Shown one piece after another: positions 44,069 to 54,203 of a DNA stretch of 64,000 nt. Source of the DNA: Phytoactinopolyspora alkaliphila. GTDB taxonomy: Bacteria > Actinomycetota > Actinomycetes > Jiangellales > Jiangellaceae. Positions within the stretch are counted from its first letter, which is position 1. Each line of letters opens with the position of its first letter. The stretch spans positions 310,001 through 374,000 of the forward strand of contig NZ_JAAGOB010000003.1 in assembly GCF_010550695.1 (NCBI RefSeq). Direction: 5' to 3'. The notes under the pieces are model-generated. The model saw only the letters and a program-made list of their open reading frames with translations, did no database searches and was not told the origin of the DNA. The position numbers and the translations under genes were made by a program.

Positions 44069-44187
44069 GGCCGCACACTACTTGCCGGGAGGTGAACTGA
44101 GCATCCGAAATTCGCCCTGGATCCGTCTCCGTGCCGTTTGCTGCCGGCGCTTCTGGCGGCGCCTCTGCCGGGCATAGGGTCGACCGT

Positions 44188-44550
44188 ATGGTCAGATTCA
44201 TCTCCGCGCCGCAGCGGATACCCGTTCCCGGTGGCAAGCTGATCGACGAGTTCGTGGGCAGAGTGGCCACGGGGACCGAGGGCGTGTCGGTCGCCCGGAT
44301 GTCGGCGCCGCCGGGCTGGGACGAACCTGCACAGGCACCGGAGTTCGACGAGGTCACGCTGGTGCTGTCCGGGAGTCTCGTCGTCGAGCACGACGGTTCG
44401 GAGACGGAGGTGGGTGCGGGCCAGGCGATTCTCACTCCGGCCGGGGAGACCGTCCGGTATGTGGCGGGACCCGGGGGCGCGGACTACGTCGCCGTGTGCG
44501 TCCCGGCTTTCGGGCCGGACTTGACGCACCGGGCGGGCGAACAGTCCTAG
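44188..44550 (+). CDS. Cupin-domain protein
   Basis: A 120-residue single cupin barrel. The first motif region is FDEVTLVLSGSLVVEHDGSE and the second GAGQAILTPAGETVRYVAGPGG; the metal-binding His residues of classical cupins are largely absent (EVTLVLSG lacks the HxH pair), so it may be non-metal. The ATG at 44188 gives MVRFISAPQR; an upstream ATG at 44131 reads as low-complexity. It could be a small sensor or isomerase; the function is unknown. It starts 119 bases from the divergent DUF885 gene. Confidence 0.8.
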   Translation: MVRFISAPQRIPVPGGKLIDEFVGRVATGTEGVSVARMSAPPGWDEPAQAPEFDEVTLVLSGSLVVEHDGSETEVGAGQAILTPAGETVRYVAGPGGADYVAVCVPAFGPDLTHRAGEQS

Positions 44551-44724
44551 CTCGGCAGGCGCTCCCTGGTCCGGCGATACGTGCGTCTTCAGCGACGCGT
44601 GGTGCCGGTCACCCCGTGGACCTCGGCAGCCCTGTGGAGCGGTCGCTCCATGGACCGGTCGAGGGCTCGCCGGCTCACGTCGTTCGATCGCGCCCTGGCT
44701 TAGGCCCTTCGGCGACTCGCGGAC

Positions 44725-44958
44725 TCAGGATCTCGGCAGCGCGCTGGCGCGCCAGCCGCCCGGGCCGGCCCGCATCGGGGCGCGTGCGGTGCGCCAGTAC
44801 GCGGACCACGTCGAGGGGCGCGGGCCTCCGCTCCCGGCGCTCGCCGCCGACGATGCCTCGGCGGCCTTGGCTGACACGACGGCGGTCAGCGCGGCGAGCT
44901 CTTCTGCCGTCGGATCACCCTGGACCACGCGGATCAGCGGTTCGCTCTCCTCGCTCAT
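44725..44958 (-). CDS. accE: Acyl-CoA carboxylase epsilon subunit
   Basis: A 77-residue AccE/PccE-type small subunit. The N-terminus LIRVVQGDPTAEELAALTAVV is the hallmark, and the C-terminal STWSAYWRTARAPMRAGPGGWRASALPR matches the SxW...PGPGAWR pattern of this family. Epsilon subunits stabilise actinobacterial carboxylase complexes. ATG 44958 (MSEESEPL) is preferred over ATG 44967. It lies about 220 bases downstream of pccB on the same strand, with family A repeats between them. Confidence 0.85.
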   Translation of the reverse strand: MSEESEPLIRVVQGDPTAEELAALTAVVSAKAAEASSAASAGSGGPRPSTWSAYWRTARAPMRAGPGGWRASALPRS

Positions 44959-45001
44959 GCCGCGCATTCTAGTGGCTGTCGGCCCGGTGCGGTCCGGACT
45001 G

Positions 45002-45168
45002 GATCAGATGACGTAACGGCCCGTTGCGACGCTGTTTAGCCTCCTGATCATTTGGTGTCCACATGGTGGAGACGATCAGATGCCTAACACCGTTGCACAG
45101 CCCTGTGTATGTCATCTCGTCGTTCTCGTACGAATGATCAGGCGACATATCGACGATCAGGTGACACA
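45002..45168. repeat. Repeat family A, copies between accE and pccB
   Basis: A 48-base element GATCAGATGACG...CCTGATC (45002-45049) matches 57941-57988 in length, its first 12 bases, an internal AACGGCCC and its end. A 30-base unit (45136-45165) with two direct boxes 19 bases apart ends seven to ten bases before the pccB stop; it matches 9980-10009 and 58076-58105. A single CGATCAGATG box lies at 45073-45082. Confidence 0.8.
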
Positions 45169-45174
45169 TCCGGG

Positions 45175-46764
<1,590 letters not shown>

Positions 46765-46833
46765 GTGATCCTCCGCATCAGATGGTCGCACAGCAGCGTA
46801 GAACACCGGTGCCGGGCGATTCGGGCGGCGTGG

Positions 46834-47856
46834 TCAGCCGGGCGAGCCGTCGACGGTGAGTCCGGGCAGCTCCCGCGACAGGGCCAGCTGGAACATCGTG
46901 TTGGCGAATGCGCCGTCGGCGTGCGGAACCTCCACGCGCACCACGTGGTCGCGCTCCGCCCCGGTTCTGAGAACCGTGCCGGACGGCTCGGCGAAGAGGT
47001 CCGAGTAGGGTCGTCCGCTCGCCGGCGCTCCACTGGTGATCGCGTGACTGATGCCGTCCACGAGACGCTCCGCGTCGTCGGCGGTGGGAGCAGGCACGCA
47101 GACGACACTGACGGGCCTGTCCGTGTCGCCGGATTCCCGGACACCCAGGCCGACGGGATCCGAGCCCACCCGCAGGATCAACGCCGCCACGACATCGTCC
47201 AGGCACGCGGCGATCCCGCCGACGGATGGCGCGTCGGCGAGGCTGCGCTCACCGGGATCGACGATGGACATGTCCGCGGCGATGGCGCCCACCGCGACAT
47301 CGGAACCCGTCGGCATGACGTGCGGTGCGGGAATGCTCAGCGGCTGGCTGACCTCCATCTCGAGGCTCAGCACGTCGTCGCCGGACCAGCCGGAATCCGT
47401 GCTGGCCGAGGTGATGCGCGCCGCGTCCTGGCCGCCCTCGATCAAGGTGACGCTGTGCGGCGGCTGGTTCACGGTGAGGGTCGACGCCGCGGAGCGCAGA
47501 TCGATGCCGAGCACGTCGGGCAGCTCTTCGCGGTGCCGGGCGACCGGGGAGGAACCCCACCCGTCCAGGCTGCCCCAGACGCCGTCGAACGAGCCGCCCG
47601 AAAGCTCGTCGATACGTTGAGTGGCGCCGAACTCGATGTACTCAGCGGCCGCGTCCGAGGCGGCGATCCGGTCGAGGGCGGCACTCAGCGCGGTGCCCCC
47701 GGCGGACGTGTGCAGCTCCTCGACCGTGCCGTCGTCGGAGGCACATCCGGCGAGCACGGCGACGGCTGCGACCACCGCCGATCCCCGCCGCCTGTTGCGG
47801 CGGGCGAGGCCACTCCGGCCCGGTCGCGGGCGGCGGATCGGGTCGCTGGCACGCAT
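46834..47856 (-). CDS. Putative lipoprotein of unknown function
   Basis: A 340-residue exported protein with a basic N-terminus (RRPRPGRSGLARRNRRRGS), a hydrophobic stretch and the lipobox AVLAGC. No known domain is recognised. The mature part is acidic with repeated short strands (ALDRIAASDAAAEYIEFGATQRID, GVWGSLDGWGSSPVA, LLLxxGIDLR-like LGIDLRSAASTLTVNQPP, HVMPTGSDVAVGAIAADMSI) and one Cys pair (AACLDDV, SVVCVPAP). It lies upstream of pccB on the same strand with about 70 bases between and is divergent from ppc. Confidence 0.7.
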   Translation of the reverse strand: MRASDPIRRPRPGRSGLARRNRRRGSAVVAAVAVLAGCASDDGTVEELHTSAGGTALSAALDRIAASDAAAEYIEFGATQRIDELSGGSFDGVWGSLDGWGSSPVARHREELPDVLGIDLRSAASTLTVNQPPHSVTLIEGGQDAARITSASTDSGWSGDDVLSLEMEVSQPLSIPAPHVMPTGSDVAVGAIAADMSIVDPGERSLADAPSVGGIAACLDDVVAALILRVGSDPVGLGVRESGDTDRPVSVVCVPAPTADDAERLVDGISHAITSGAPASGRPYSDLFAEPSGTVLRTGAERDHVVRVEVPHADGAFANTMFQLALSRELPGLTVDGSPG

Positions 47857-47991
47857 GCGGCGACTCTATGACACGGCGATGCCCGTCGGGCGGGGTGGTC
47901 AGCGTCGCCTCCACCGTGCGTGCCAGCGTGACTACCCGTGCCGCCTGGGTGGTTTCATTCTTTGCCATCGCATGGCCTTACGCTAGGCGTC

Positions 47992-50640
47992 GTGTCTCCT
48001 ACCTCTACCGGCTCCCGTGAGGCCGCCCGCTTCGAGATGCCCGACGCGCTCCGCGCCGATGTCCGGGTCCTCGGTGAAGCACTCGGCCAGGTGCTGCGCG
48101 AGTACGGGGGAGCGGGGCTGCTCGACGACGTCGAGCGGCTGCGCGAGCTTGCGATCGCCTCACACCACGAGGACCTCACCGTCGCCGACGACGCCGCGGC
48201 TCAGGCTGAGCGGCTCGTGGATTCCTGGCCGGTCGAGCGCTGTGAAGAGGTCGCTCGGGCGTTCACGGTCTACTTCCACCTCGTGAACGCCGCCGAGGAG
48301 TATCACCGGATCCGCTCCCTGCGCGCGGCGGACCTTGATGAGCACTCGGCGAGCAGCGCCACGTCGGCGGCCGTCGCTGAGATCGCCGCCCTCGCCGGGA
48401 ACGAACAGGCCAGCTCGCTTCTCGCGGGCCTGGAGTTCCGGCCGGTCCTCACCGCGCACCCCACGGAAGCCCGGCGTCGCGCGGTGGTGACGGCGATCCG
48501 CCGGGTGGCCGATCTGCTGGAACGGCGTGACGATCCGCGGGTCGGCGGGTCCGAGGCGGCCGAGACCCAACGGCTCTTGCTGGAAAGCATCGATGTGCTG
48601 TGGCGTACGGCTCCGCTCCGGGCCGAGCGGCCCGGCCCGCTCGACGAGGTCCGCACCGCGATGTCGGCCTTCGACGACGTGCTGTTCCACGTCGTGCCCC
48701 AGGTTTACCGGCGTGCCGACGCCGCCCTGGGCGACTCCACCGAGGTCCGGGCGCCCCGGGTCCCTGCCTTCGTGCGGCTCGGGTCGTGGATCGGAGGGGA
48801 CCGCGACGGCAACCCGTTCGTCACCAGCACCGTGACCCGGCAGGCGATGGCGATCCAGTCGGACCACGTGCTGCGCGCCCTGGAGGCGGCGTGCCACCGG
48901 GTGGGCCGCGGCCTGACCCTGGACACCTCGATGACCCCGCCGTCGCCCGAGGTGAGCCGCATGCTCGCGGATGCTGAAGCAGCACAACCCGAGGTCTACG
49001 CCGACATTGCGGCCCGCTCACCCAACGAGCCACACCGGATCGCGCTGCTCTACGCGGCCGCGAGAGTCGGCGCCACCCGGGGCCGAGACGCCGACCTCGG
49101 CTATCAGAGCGCCGAGGACCTGCTGGGCGAGCTGCGTACCATCCAGGGCAGCCTGGTAGCCGCGGGCGCCAGGAGGCAGGCGTACGGGGAGCTGCAGAGC
49201 CTCGTGTGGCAGGTGGAGTCCTTCGGTTTCCATCTCGCCGAGCTGGAGGTCCGCCAGCACAGCGCCGTGCATCGAGCCGCTCTCGAAGAGATCCGGGCCG
49301 GCGGAGAGTTGTCCGAACGCACTCAGGAGGTTCTCGCGACCATCCGGGTGATGGCGCAGATCCAGTCCCGATTCGGCCCGGACGCCTGCCGCCGGTACAT
49401 CGTCTCCTTCACCCAGTCACCCGACGACATCGCGGCCGTGCACGAACTGGCTCGCTACGCCCTCGACGATCGTGCCATCGCGCTCGACGTGATCCCGCTG
49501 TTCGAGACGGGAGCCGATCTCGAAGCCGCCGTCGAGATCCTGAACGGGGCTCTCGACCTCGCCGAGACCCAATCCCGGTTGGACGAGACCGACCGGCGCT
49601 TCGAGGTGATGCTCGGATACTCGGACTCGGCGAAGGACGTCGGCCCGGTGTCGGCCACCCTGAAGCTCTACGACGCGCAAGCGCGGCTTACCGAGTGGGC
49701 TGCCCACAACAAGATCACTCTGACCATGTTCCACGGCCGCGGCGGCGCTCTAGGCCGGGGCGGCGGTCCGGCGAACCGGGCCGTGCTGGCCCAGGCTCCG
49801 GGATCGGTCGACGGCCGGTTCAAGCTCACCGAGCAAGGTGAGGTCATCTTCGCCAGGTATGGCAACCCCGCCATCGCCCGACGGCACATCGAGCAGGTCG
49901 CCTCCGCGGTGCTGCTCGCCTCCACGCCAGAGGTCGAGCAGCGCGCGCACGCCGCAGCTGAGACGTTCGCCGAGCTGGCGAGCACTCTCGACGTCGCCGC
50001 GAAGGAGTGCTACCACGACCTGGTCCACACCAAGGGCTTCCCCGAGTGGTTCGCCCGGGTGACGCCGCTGGAGGAGGTCGGCTCACTGCCGCTCGGCTCC
50101 CGCCCGGCCCGGCGCGGCCTGACCGTGTCGTCGCTGGACGACCTGAGAGCCATTCCCTGGGTGTTCTCCTGGGCACAGACGCGGGTCAATCTGCCCGGCT
50201 GGTTCGGGCTCGGGTCCGGGCTGGCCGCCGTCGGCGACGTCGACGTGTTGCGCCGCGCACGCGAGGAATGGCCCCTGTTCACGGTCATGCTCGAGAACGC
50301 GGAGATGTCTCTTGCCAAGACGGACCGCCGGATCGCCGCGCGTTACCTCGCCCTGGGTGACAATTCGGACCTGACGGAGAAGATCCTGGCCGAACACGCC
50401 CTCACCACCGAGTGGGTGCTCAACGTCACCGGTCATTCCCGGCTCCTGGAGGACCGGCGAGTGCTGGGCCGCGCGGTCGCGCTGCGCAACCCGTACGTGG
50501 ACGCGCTCTCCTACCTGCAAGTTCGCGCTCTGCGGACCCTTCGGCAGGGAGACGACGACGCTCCCGGCGAGGACGCAGTGCGCCGCCTCCTGCAGATCAG
50601 CGTGAACGGCGTGGCCGCGGGCCTGCAGAACACCGGCTGA
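47992..50640 (+). CDS. ppc: Phosphoenolpyruvate carboxylase
   Basis: Anaplerotic enzyme making oxaloacetate from PEP and bicarbonate. The 882-residue chain carries the catalytic-His motif TAHPTEA (residues 154-160), GGDRDGNPFVT, the second signature GYSDSAKDVG, the Gly-rich MFHGRGGALGRGGGP and the C-terminal NTG end. GTG 47992 is taken as start (MSPTSTGSREAARFEMPDALRADVRVLGEALG); the frame begins 54 bases upstream but reads poorly. It stands divergent from the lipoprotein gene; the 515 bases after it contain short direct repeats and no recognised gene. Confidence 0.95.
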   Translation: MSPTSTGSREAARFEMPDALRADVRVLGEALGQVLREYGGAGLLDDVERLRELAIASHHEDLTVADDAAAQAERLVDSWPVERCEEVARAFTVYFHLVNAAEEYHRIRSLRAADLDEHSASSATSAAVAEIAALAGNEQASSLLAGLEFRPVLTAHPTEARRRAVVTAIRRVADLLERRDDPRVGGSEAAETQRLLLESIDVLWRTAPLRAERPGPLDEVRTAMSAFDDVLFHVVPQVYRRADAALGDSTEVRAPRVPAFVRLGSWIGGDRDGNPFVTSTVTRQAMAIQSDHVLRALEAACHRVGRGLTLDTSMTPPSPEVSRMLADAEAAQPEVYADIAARSPNEPHRIALLYAAARVGATRGRDADLGYQSAEDLLGELRTIQGSLVAAGARRQAYGELQSLVWQVESFGFHLAELEVRQHSAVHRAALEEIRAGGELSERTQEVLATIRVMAQIQSRFGPDACRRYIVSFTQSPDDIAAVHELARYALDDRAIALDVIPLFETGADLEAAVEILNGALDLAETQSRLDETDRRFEVMLGYSDSAKDVGPVSATLKLYDAQARLTEWAAHNKITLTMFHGRGGALGRGGGPANRAVLAQAPGSVDGRFKLTEQGEVIFARYGNPAIARRHIEQVASAVLLASTPEVEQRAHAAAETFAELASTLDVAAKECYHDLVHTKGFPEWFARVTPLEEVGSLPLGSRPARRGLTVSSLDDLRAIPWVFSWAQTRVNLPGWFGLGSGLAAVGDVDVLRRAREEWPLFTVMLENAEMSLAKTDRRIAARYLALGDNSDLTEKILAEHALTTEWVLNVTGHSRLLEDRRVLGRAVALRNPYVDALSYLQVRALRTLRQGDDDAPGEDAVRRLLQISVNGVAAGLQNTG

Positions 50641-51155
50641 TTCGCTCGGCCGCCGTACGCTCGCCGGCCCGCCAGAATCACCACAGCGATCTTCACGGGC
50701 AGGAGTGATCGGCTGGAATCACCACGGTGATCTTCACGGACAGTTTGCCTGGGCTTTTGCGGCGGCTGTTTCTCGCACGGTGATCTTCACGGCAGTTGCG
50801 TGCCCTGCTGTGTGAGCCACAGCCGAGAAAGACCTGCGAACCTCACACGACAGTGCTGCACGACCACACCATGACCGCGTGCATCGGTTCGTTCTCACAC
50901 AGCCCCCACCACACCCAGGTGACGTCAAGTCAATAGGAGCTGTGCCCGCACTCACCCGCCCACCACCGCACTGGAGCAGCGACGCGGCGTGTCACCCGCG
51001 GCAGGGGTCTTGCCGCAGCGGCAAATTCCTCGTGGCGGTAGGAATGCGATCCACGCCGACACCGCGGCCAGCACCATGACTGGGGACGCGTCCCCGCACC
51101 CGAGACAGAACCGTGCGGCTGAATGGGCCAACCCGAGCATCGGTAAGGCCGCGGT
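50641..51155. repeat. Non-coding spacer with ATCTTCACGG direct repeats (family C)
   Basis: GAATCACCACAGCGATCTTC begins at 50675 and GAATCACCACGGTGATCTTC at 50716, each continuing into ACGGRCAG; a third partial copy, GCACGGTGATCTTCACGGCAG minus its ends, lies near 50776-50795. GTGTGAG (50810-50816) faces CTCACAC (50842-50848). Similar TCTTCAC boxes occur at 29380-29580. From about 50900 to 51155 I see nothing convincing; a 62-codon minus-strand frame at 50952-51140 was rejected. Confidence 0.65.
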
Positions 51156-51575
51156 TCACAGCTCGGCCTTCACCCCCATGGAGCGCGCCGTGCCGGCGAT
51201 GGTTCGCATCGCCCCCTCGATATCGGACGTGTTCAGGTCCGGCAGCTTCCGTTCGGCGATCCCGCGCACCTGGTCACGGGTGAGGATGCCGGCATTCTCG
51301 TGGCCTGGCCGCGACGACCCGGACCGGCCGAGTGCCTGCCGGATCAGGAACGACGTCGGTGGGGTCTTGTAGGTCAGCTCGAAGGAGCGGTCCTCGAACA
51401 CCGTCACCACGACGGGGACGATCTCGCCGCGCTGGTGCGTCGTCGCTGTGTCGTAGGCTCGCTTGACCTCGATGAGGTTCACGCCGGTCTGGCCGAGAGT
51501 CTTGCCGACGTCGGCCATGGACGCCTCGCCGGCTGCGAGATTGAGCGTGAGCTGGAACCGGTGCTGCTTCTGCAT
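51156..51575 (-). CDS. Divergent ribosomal protein L11 paralogue
   Basis: A 139-residue L11-family protein (usual length 140-145). The C-terminal RNA-binding half is well kept: VVTVFEDRSFELTYKTPPTSFLI, ILTRDQVRGIAERKLPDLNT, and GTARSMGVKAEL at the end. The N-terminal domain is altered: where normal L11 has AAGxANPSPPVGPALGQ with two consecutive prolines (P22/P23 region), this one reads AAGEASMADVGKTLGQ, one residue shorter and without any of these prolines. It is not in the usual nusG-rplK-rplA operon. GGAAGG precedes the ATG at 51575 and a MerR-type promoter candidate lies further up. It is probably an alternative L11 used under special conditions; the ordinary rplK should be elsewhere in the genome. 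Confidence 0.88.
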   Translation of the reverse strand: MQKQHRFQLTLNLAAGEASMADVGKTLGQTGVNLIEVKRAYDTATTHQRGEIVPVVVTVFEDRSFELTYKTPPTSFLIRQALGRSGSSRPGHENAGILTRDQVRGIAERKLPDLNTSDIEGAMRTIAGTARSMGVKAEL

Positions 51576-51614
51576 GGGAACGTGCCTTCCGCCGGGAATC
51601 GTGGACCTCCGTGG

Positions 51615-51645
51615 ACGCTAGGAACTCCAGTAACTGGAGGGTCAA
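51615..51645 (-). promoter_or_regulatory. Candidate MerR-type promoter of the L11 paralogue
   Basis: On the minus strand, TTGACC (51645-51640) as -35 and TAGCGT (51620-51615) as -10 are 19 bases apart. The spacer contains the dyad CTCCAGT-T-ACTGGAG (51639-51625), perfect in both arms. A 19-20-bp spacer with such a dyad is the hallmark of promoters activated by MerR-family regulators. The start codon lies about 40 bases downstream of the -10, with the ribosome site between. Confidence 0.6.
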
Positions 51646-51769
51646 GGCAGAAAGCTCCCCCCCGGCCACGGCCGCCGGAGGCGCCCTCGACCTGCCGACG
51701 ACGGTCCCCACGCCCGCCGCCGGTGACGCCATGGTTGACTTCCGCTGTGACGGGTGTGAGGGGACAGGC

Positions 51770-52531
51770 ATGTGGCACGTGACGCGCGTTGCCGAGACGG
51801 CGTCGACCAACGCCGACGTGGCTGAACTGGCCCGGAACGCAGCCCCGGAGGGTACCGTTCTCGTGGCCGATCACCAGACCGCCGGGCGCGGCCGACTGGA
51901 CCGGACCTGGGACACCCCTGCGGGCACCAGCTTGACGGTGTCATTCCTCCTCCGTCCTGCGGACGTTCCGCCGGCGAGGTGGCCGTGGCTCCCGCTGGTG
52001 GTCGGCGTCGCCGTCGCCGACGCGGTGCACCACGTCACCGGGATCAGCGCCGCCCTGAAATGGCCGAACGACGTGTTGGTCGGCGACCGTAAGCTCGCCG
52101 GGATCCTCGTGGAGACGGTCGATTCGGCCGATGGGCCGGCCGTCGTCGCCGGCGTGGGCCTCAACGTCACCCAGGGGATGGATCAGCTTCCTGCCGGTGG
52201 GATCTCCCTGGCCAGCGCCGGTGCGGATGTCGGGCGCGACGACGTCCTCGAAGCGCTCGGGATGTGCCTGGAGGAGCGGTACACGTCCTGGCGGTTGGCC
52301 GGCGGCGACCCGGCGGCGGAACTGGCCGACGCGTACCGCCACCGCTGTGCGACGCTGCGGCGGCGGGTGCGGGCCGAGCTCCCCGGCGGCGCCGTCGTCG
52401 AGGGCCGGGCGGCTGACGTCGATCCGGCCGGACGGCTTGTCATCGACACCGCAGACGGACCGGTCGTCGTCGGCGCGGGGGATGTCGTTCACCTCAGGGC
52501 GGTGACCGAACCCGACAGGCCGAGCCGGTAA
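51770..52531 (+). CDS. birA: Biotin-[acetyl-CoA-carboxylase] ligase
   Basis: Attaches biotin to the BCCP lysine of carboxylases such as the alpha subunit at 36354. At 253 residues it is the class I type without the N-terminal helix-turn-helix of E. coli BirA, so it should not act as a repressor. Motifs: ETASTNADV, HQTAGRGRLDRTWDTP (biotinoyl-AMP loop), LKWPNDVLVGDRKLAGIL and VAGVGLNV, then the C-terminal SH3-like strands. ATG 51770 has GAGGGGAC upstream; an in-frame ATG at 51731 would add 13 residues. It is divergent from the L11 paralogue and followed by the PH-domain protein gene. Confidence 0.93.
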   Translation: MWHVTRVAETASTNADVAELARNAAPEGTVLVADHQTAGRGRLDRTWDTPAGTSLTVSFLLRPADVPPARWPWLPLVVGVAVADAVHHVTGISAALKWPNDVLVGDRKLAGILVETVDSADGPAVVAGVGLNVTQGMDQLPAGGISLASAGADVGRDDVLEALGMCLEERYTSWRLAGGDPAAELADAYRHRCATLRRRVRAELPGGAVVEGRAADVDPAGRLVIDTADGPVVVGAGDVVHLRAVTEPDRPSR

Positions 52532-52578
52532 CCGTGGAGAAGACGCCGTCCCGCATGTGAACGTGTCAGGATTCGCCT

Positions 52579-53217
52579 ATGCGCTTTCCAGAGAAGCACC
52601 TCAGCGAAGGTGAATTTGTCGAGTACCACCTGCGCACTCACGCCAAGGCTCTGATCGTGCCGGTGGCCGTCCTGCTGGTCGCCGGTGCGGCCGCCGGGTT
52701 CGGGCTCGGCATCCTCCCGGATGAGCAGAGCACCGGCACGACCGTGGGCCGGTGGGCGATCATCATCGGTGCGGTGCTCGTCGTGCTGATCTGGTCTCTG
52801 TGGCCGTTCCTCACCTGGCTGACCACGACGTTCACGGTCACCAACTACCGGCTGATCACGCGCTCGGGCATCATCTCCCGCACCGGTAGGAACATTCCAC
52901 TGAGCCGGATCAACGACGCGGCCTTCGAGCAGGGCCTGCTCGACCGTATCCTCCGGTGCGGCACGCTGATCGTCTCGGCCGCCAGCGAGGAAGGCCAGAT
53001 CAAGCTCCACGATGTGCCCCGGGTGCACGCGGTGCAGCTGCGGCTGAGCGAGATGGTCTCCGATGCGCGCGACGAGCCCTGGTCGCGGGAGGATTCCGGC
53101 TACTCGGAGGAGCTGGACGAGTGGGAGCACTCCAGAGATTCGGGCCGCGCCGGCCGCCGGGAACGGTCCGGTCGTCGCGGGGAGCCCGGTCGTCGCGAGG
53201 AGCCCGGAGACCGGTGA
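52579..53217 (+). CDS. PH-domain (bPH2) membrane protein
   Basis: A 212-residue protein: two membrane helices (ALIVPVAVLLVAGAAAGFGLGIL, WAIIIGAVLVVLIWSLWPFLTWLTT) followed by a bacterial PH domain (TFTVTNYRLITRSGIISRTGRNIPLSRINDAAFEQGLLDRILRCGTLIV). The C-terminal 45 residues are charged Arg/Glu/Ser low complexity. A similar membrane protein lies beside birA in mycobacteria as far as I recall. The stop overlaps the start of the adenylate cyclase gene by four bases (GTGA), so the two may be translated together. Confidence 0.88.
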   Translation: MRFPEKHLSEGEFVEYHLRTHAKALIVPVAVLLVAGAAAGFGLGILPDEQSTGTTVGRWAIIIGAVLVVLIWSLWPFLTWLTTTFTVTNYRLITRSGIISRTGRNIPLSRINDAAFEQGLLDRILRCGTLIVSAASEEGQIKLHDVPRVHAVQLRLSEMVSDARDEPWSREDSGYSEELDEWEHSRDSGRAGRRERSGRRGEPGRREEPGDR

Positions 53218-54203
53218 GCACGGAGCGTCCCACGACGGACGATCTGGAGCGGCTGCTGCTTGGCGCCTCGCGCCGCTACACATTCGACCAGATCGCCGAG
53301 GCTGCGGGCCTCAGCGTCGAGAATGCCCGCCGCTACTGGCGGGCGCTCGGGTTCCCCGACGTCGGCGACGAGAACGCGTTCACCGTCTGGGACCTCGAAG
53401 CGTTGCGCGGCGTCACGGAGCTTGTGGAGTCCAAGGCGGTCAACGACGCGACGGCTATTCAAATGGTGCGCGCCCTGGGCCGGATGACCGGGCGCCTGGC
53501 CGAATGGCACGTGGAGACGCTCGCGGAGATCGTCGAAGAGTCGGGCAGCGGCGGAGTGGGTGCACAGAGCAGGCTCACCTCGGCGTACCAGATGGCGCAA
53601 CGGCTGCTGCCGGAGTTCGAGCGGCTGCTGATCTACGCCTGGCGGCGTAAGCTCGCGTCGTCGGTGAACCGGCTGGTCGCCATCGCCGAACTGGGGGAGG
53701 CGCCGCTGCTGGCAGCCCCGGCTTCGGTCGGCTTCGCGGACCTGGTCTCCTTTACCCGGCTGTCCCGCGGATTGAGCGTCGAGGCGCTCGGCACGCTGGT
53801 CGAGCAGTTCGAGGCCACCACCAACGACGTCATCTTCGGCTGCGGCGGCCGGGTGGTGAAGACCCTCGGCGACGAGGTGGTCTTCGTCGCCGACAGCGCA
53901 CGGACGGCAGCGACCATCGGCTGCCAGCTGGTGGAGCAGATCGGGATCAACCCGTCGCTGCCGGATATCCGAGTCGGCATCGCCACCGGGCCGGTGGTGG
54001 CTCGCCTCGGCGACGTGTTCGGCACGCCGACGAACTTGGCGGCACGGCTGACCACCGTCGCCGAGCGGAATTCCGTCCTGGTCGACGCCGCGACTGCCGA
54101 CGAGCTGCGTGACGAGCCGAGCGTAGCGCTGCGTGCCTTGCCGCCGACGATGGTCCGGGGCATCGGCGCCGTCGAGGTGTTCACCGTCACGCCGCGCCGC
54201 TGA
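53214..54203 (+). CDS. Class III adenylate cyclase with N-terminal helical/HTH domain
   Basis: A 329-residue cyclase. The catalytic domain (about 170-329) keeps all class III residues I can check: metal Asp176 in GFADLVSF and Asp220 in TLGDEVVF, adenine-specifying Lys216 and Asp267, transition-state Asn274 and Arg278 (NLAARL). So it should make cAMP as a homodimer. Residues 1-110 hold a MerR-like helix-turn-helix pattern (YTFDQIAEAAGLSVENARRYW, FTVWDLEAL) and a helical linker, resembling the regulatory N-terminal domain of the pH-sensing mycobacterial cyclase Rv1264. No membrane helices. It is coupled to the PH protein gene. Confidence 0.9.
   Translation: MSTERPTTDDLERLLLGASRRYTFDQIAEAAGLSVENARRYWRALGFPDVGDENAFTVWDLEALRGVTELVESKAVNDATAIQMVRALGRMTGRLAEWHVETLAEIVEESGSGGVGAQSRLTSAYQMAQRLLPEFERLLIYAWRRKLASSVNRLVAIAELGEAPLLAAPASVGFADLVSFTRLSRGLSVEALGTLVEQFEATTNDVIFGCGGRVVKTLGDEVVFVADSARTAATIGCQLVEQIGINPSLPDIRVGIATGPVVARLGDVFGTPTNLAARLTTVAERNSVLVDAATADELRDEPSVALRALPPTMVRGIGAVEVFTVTPRR

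Noticed and set aside
44551-44724. The gap between the cupin gene and accE searched for a tRNA or small gene
   Set aside because: No cloverleaf, T-loop consensus or supported start was found; it appears non-coding.
50952-51140. A 62-codon minus-strand frame with CxxC and CxC motifs just downstream of the L11 paralogue
   Set aside because: There is no ribosome binding site, the composition is like other spurious frames in this GC range, and the cysteine spacing fits no known zinc ribbon. It is not annotated.
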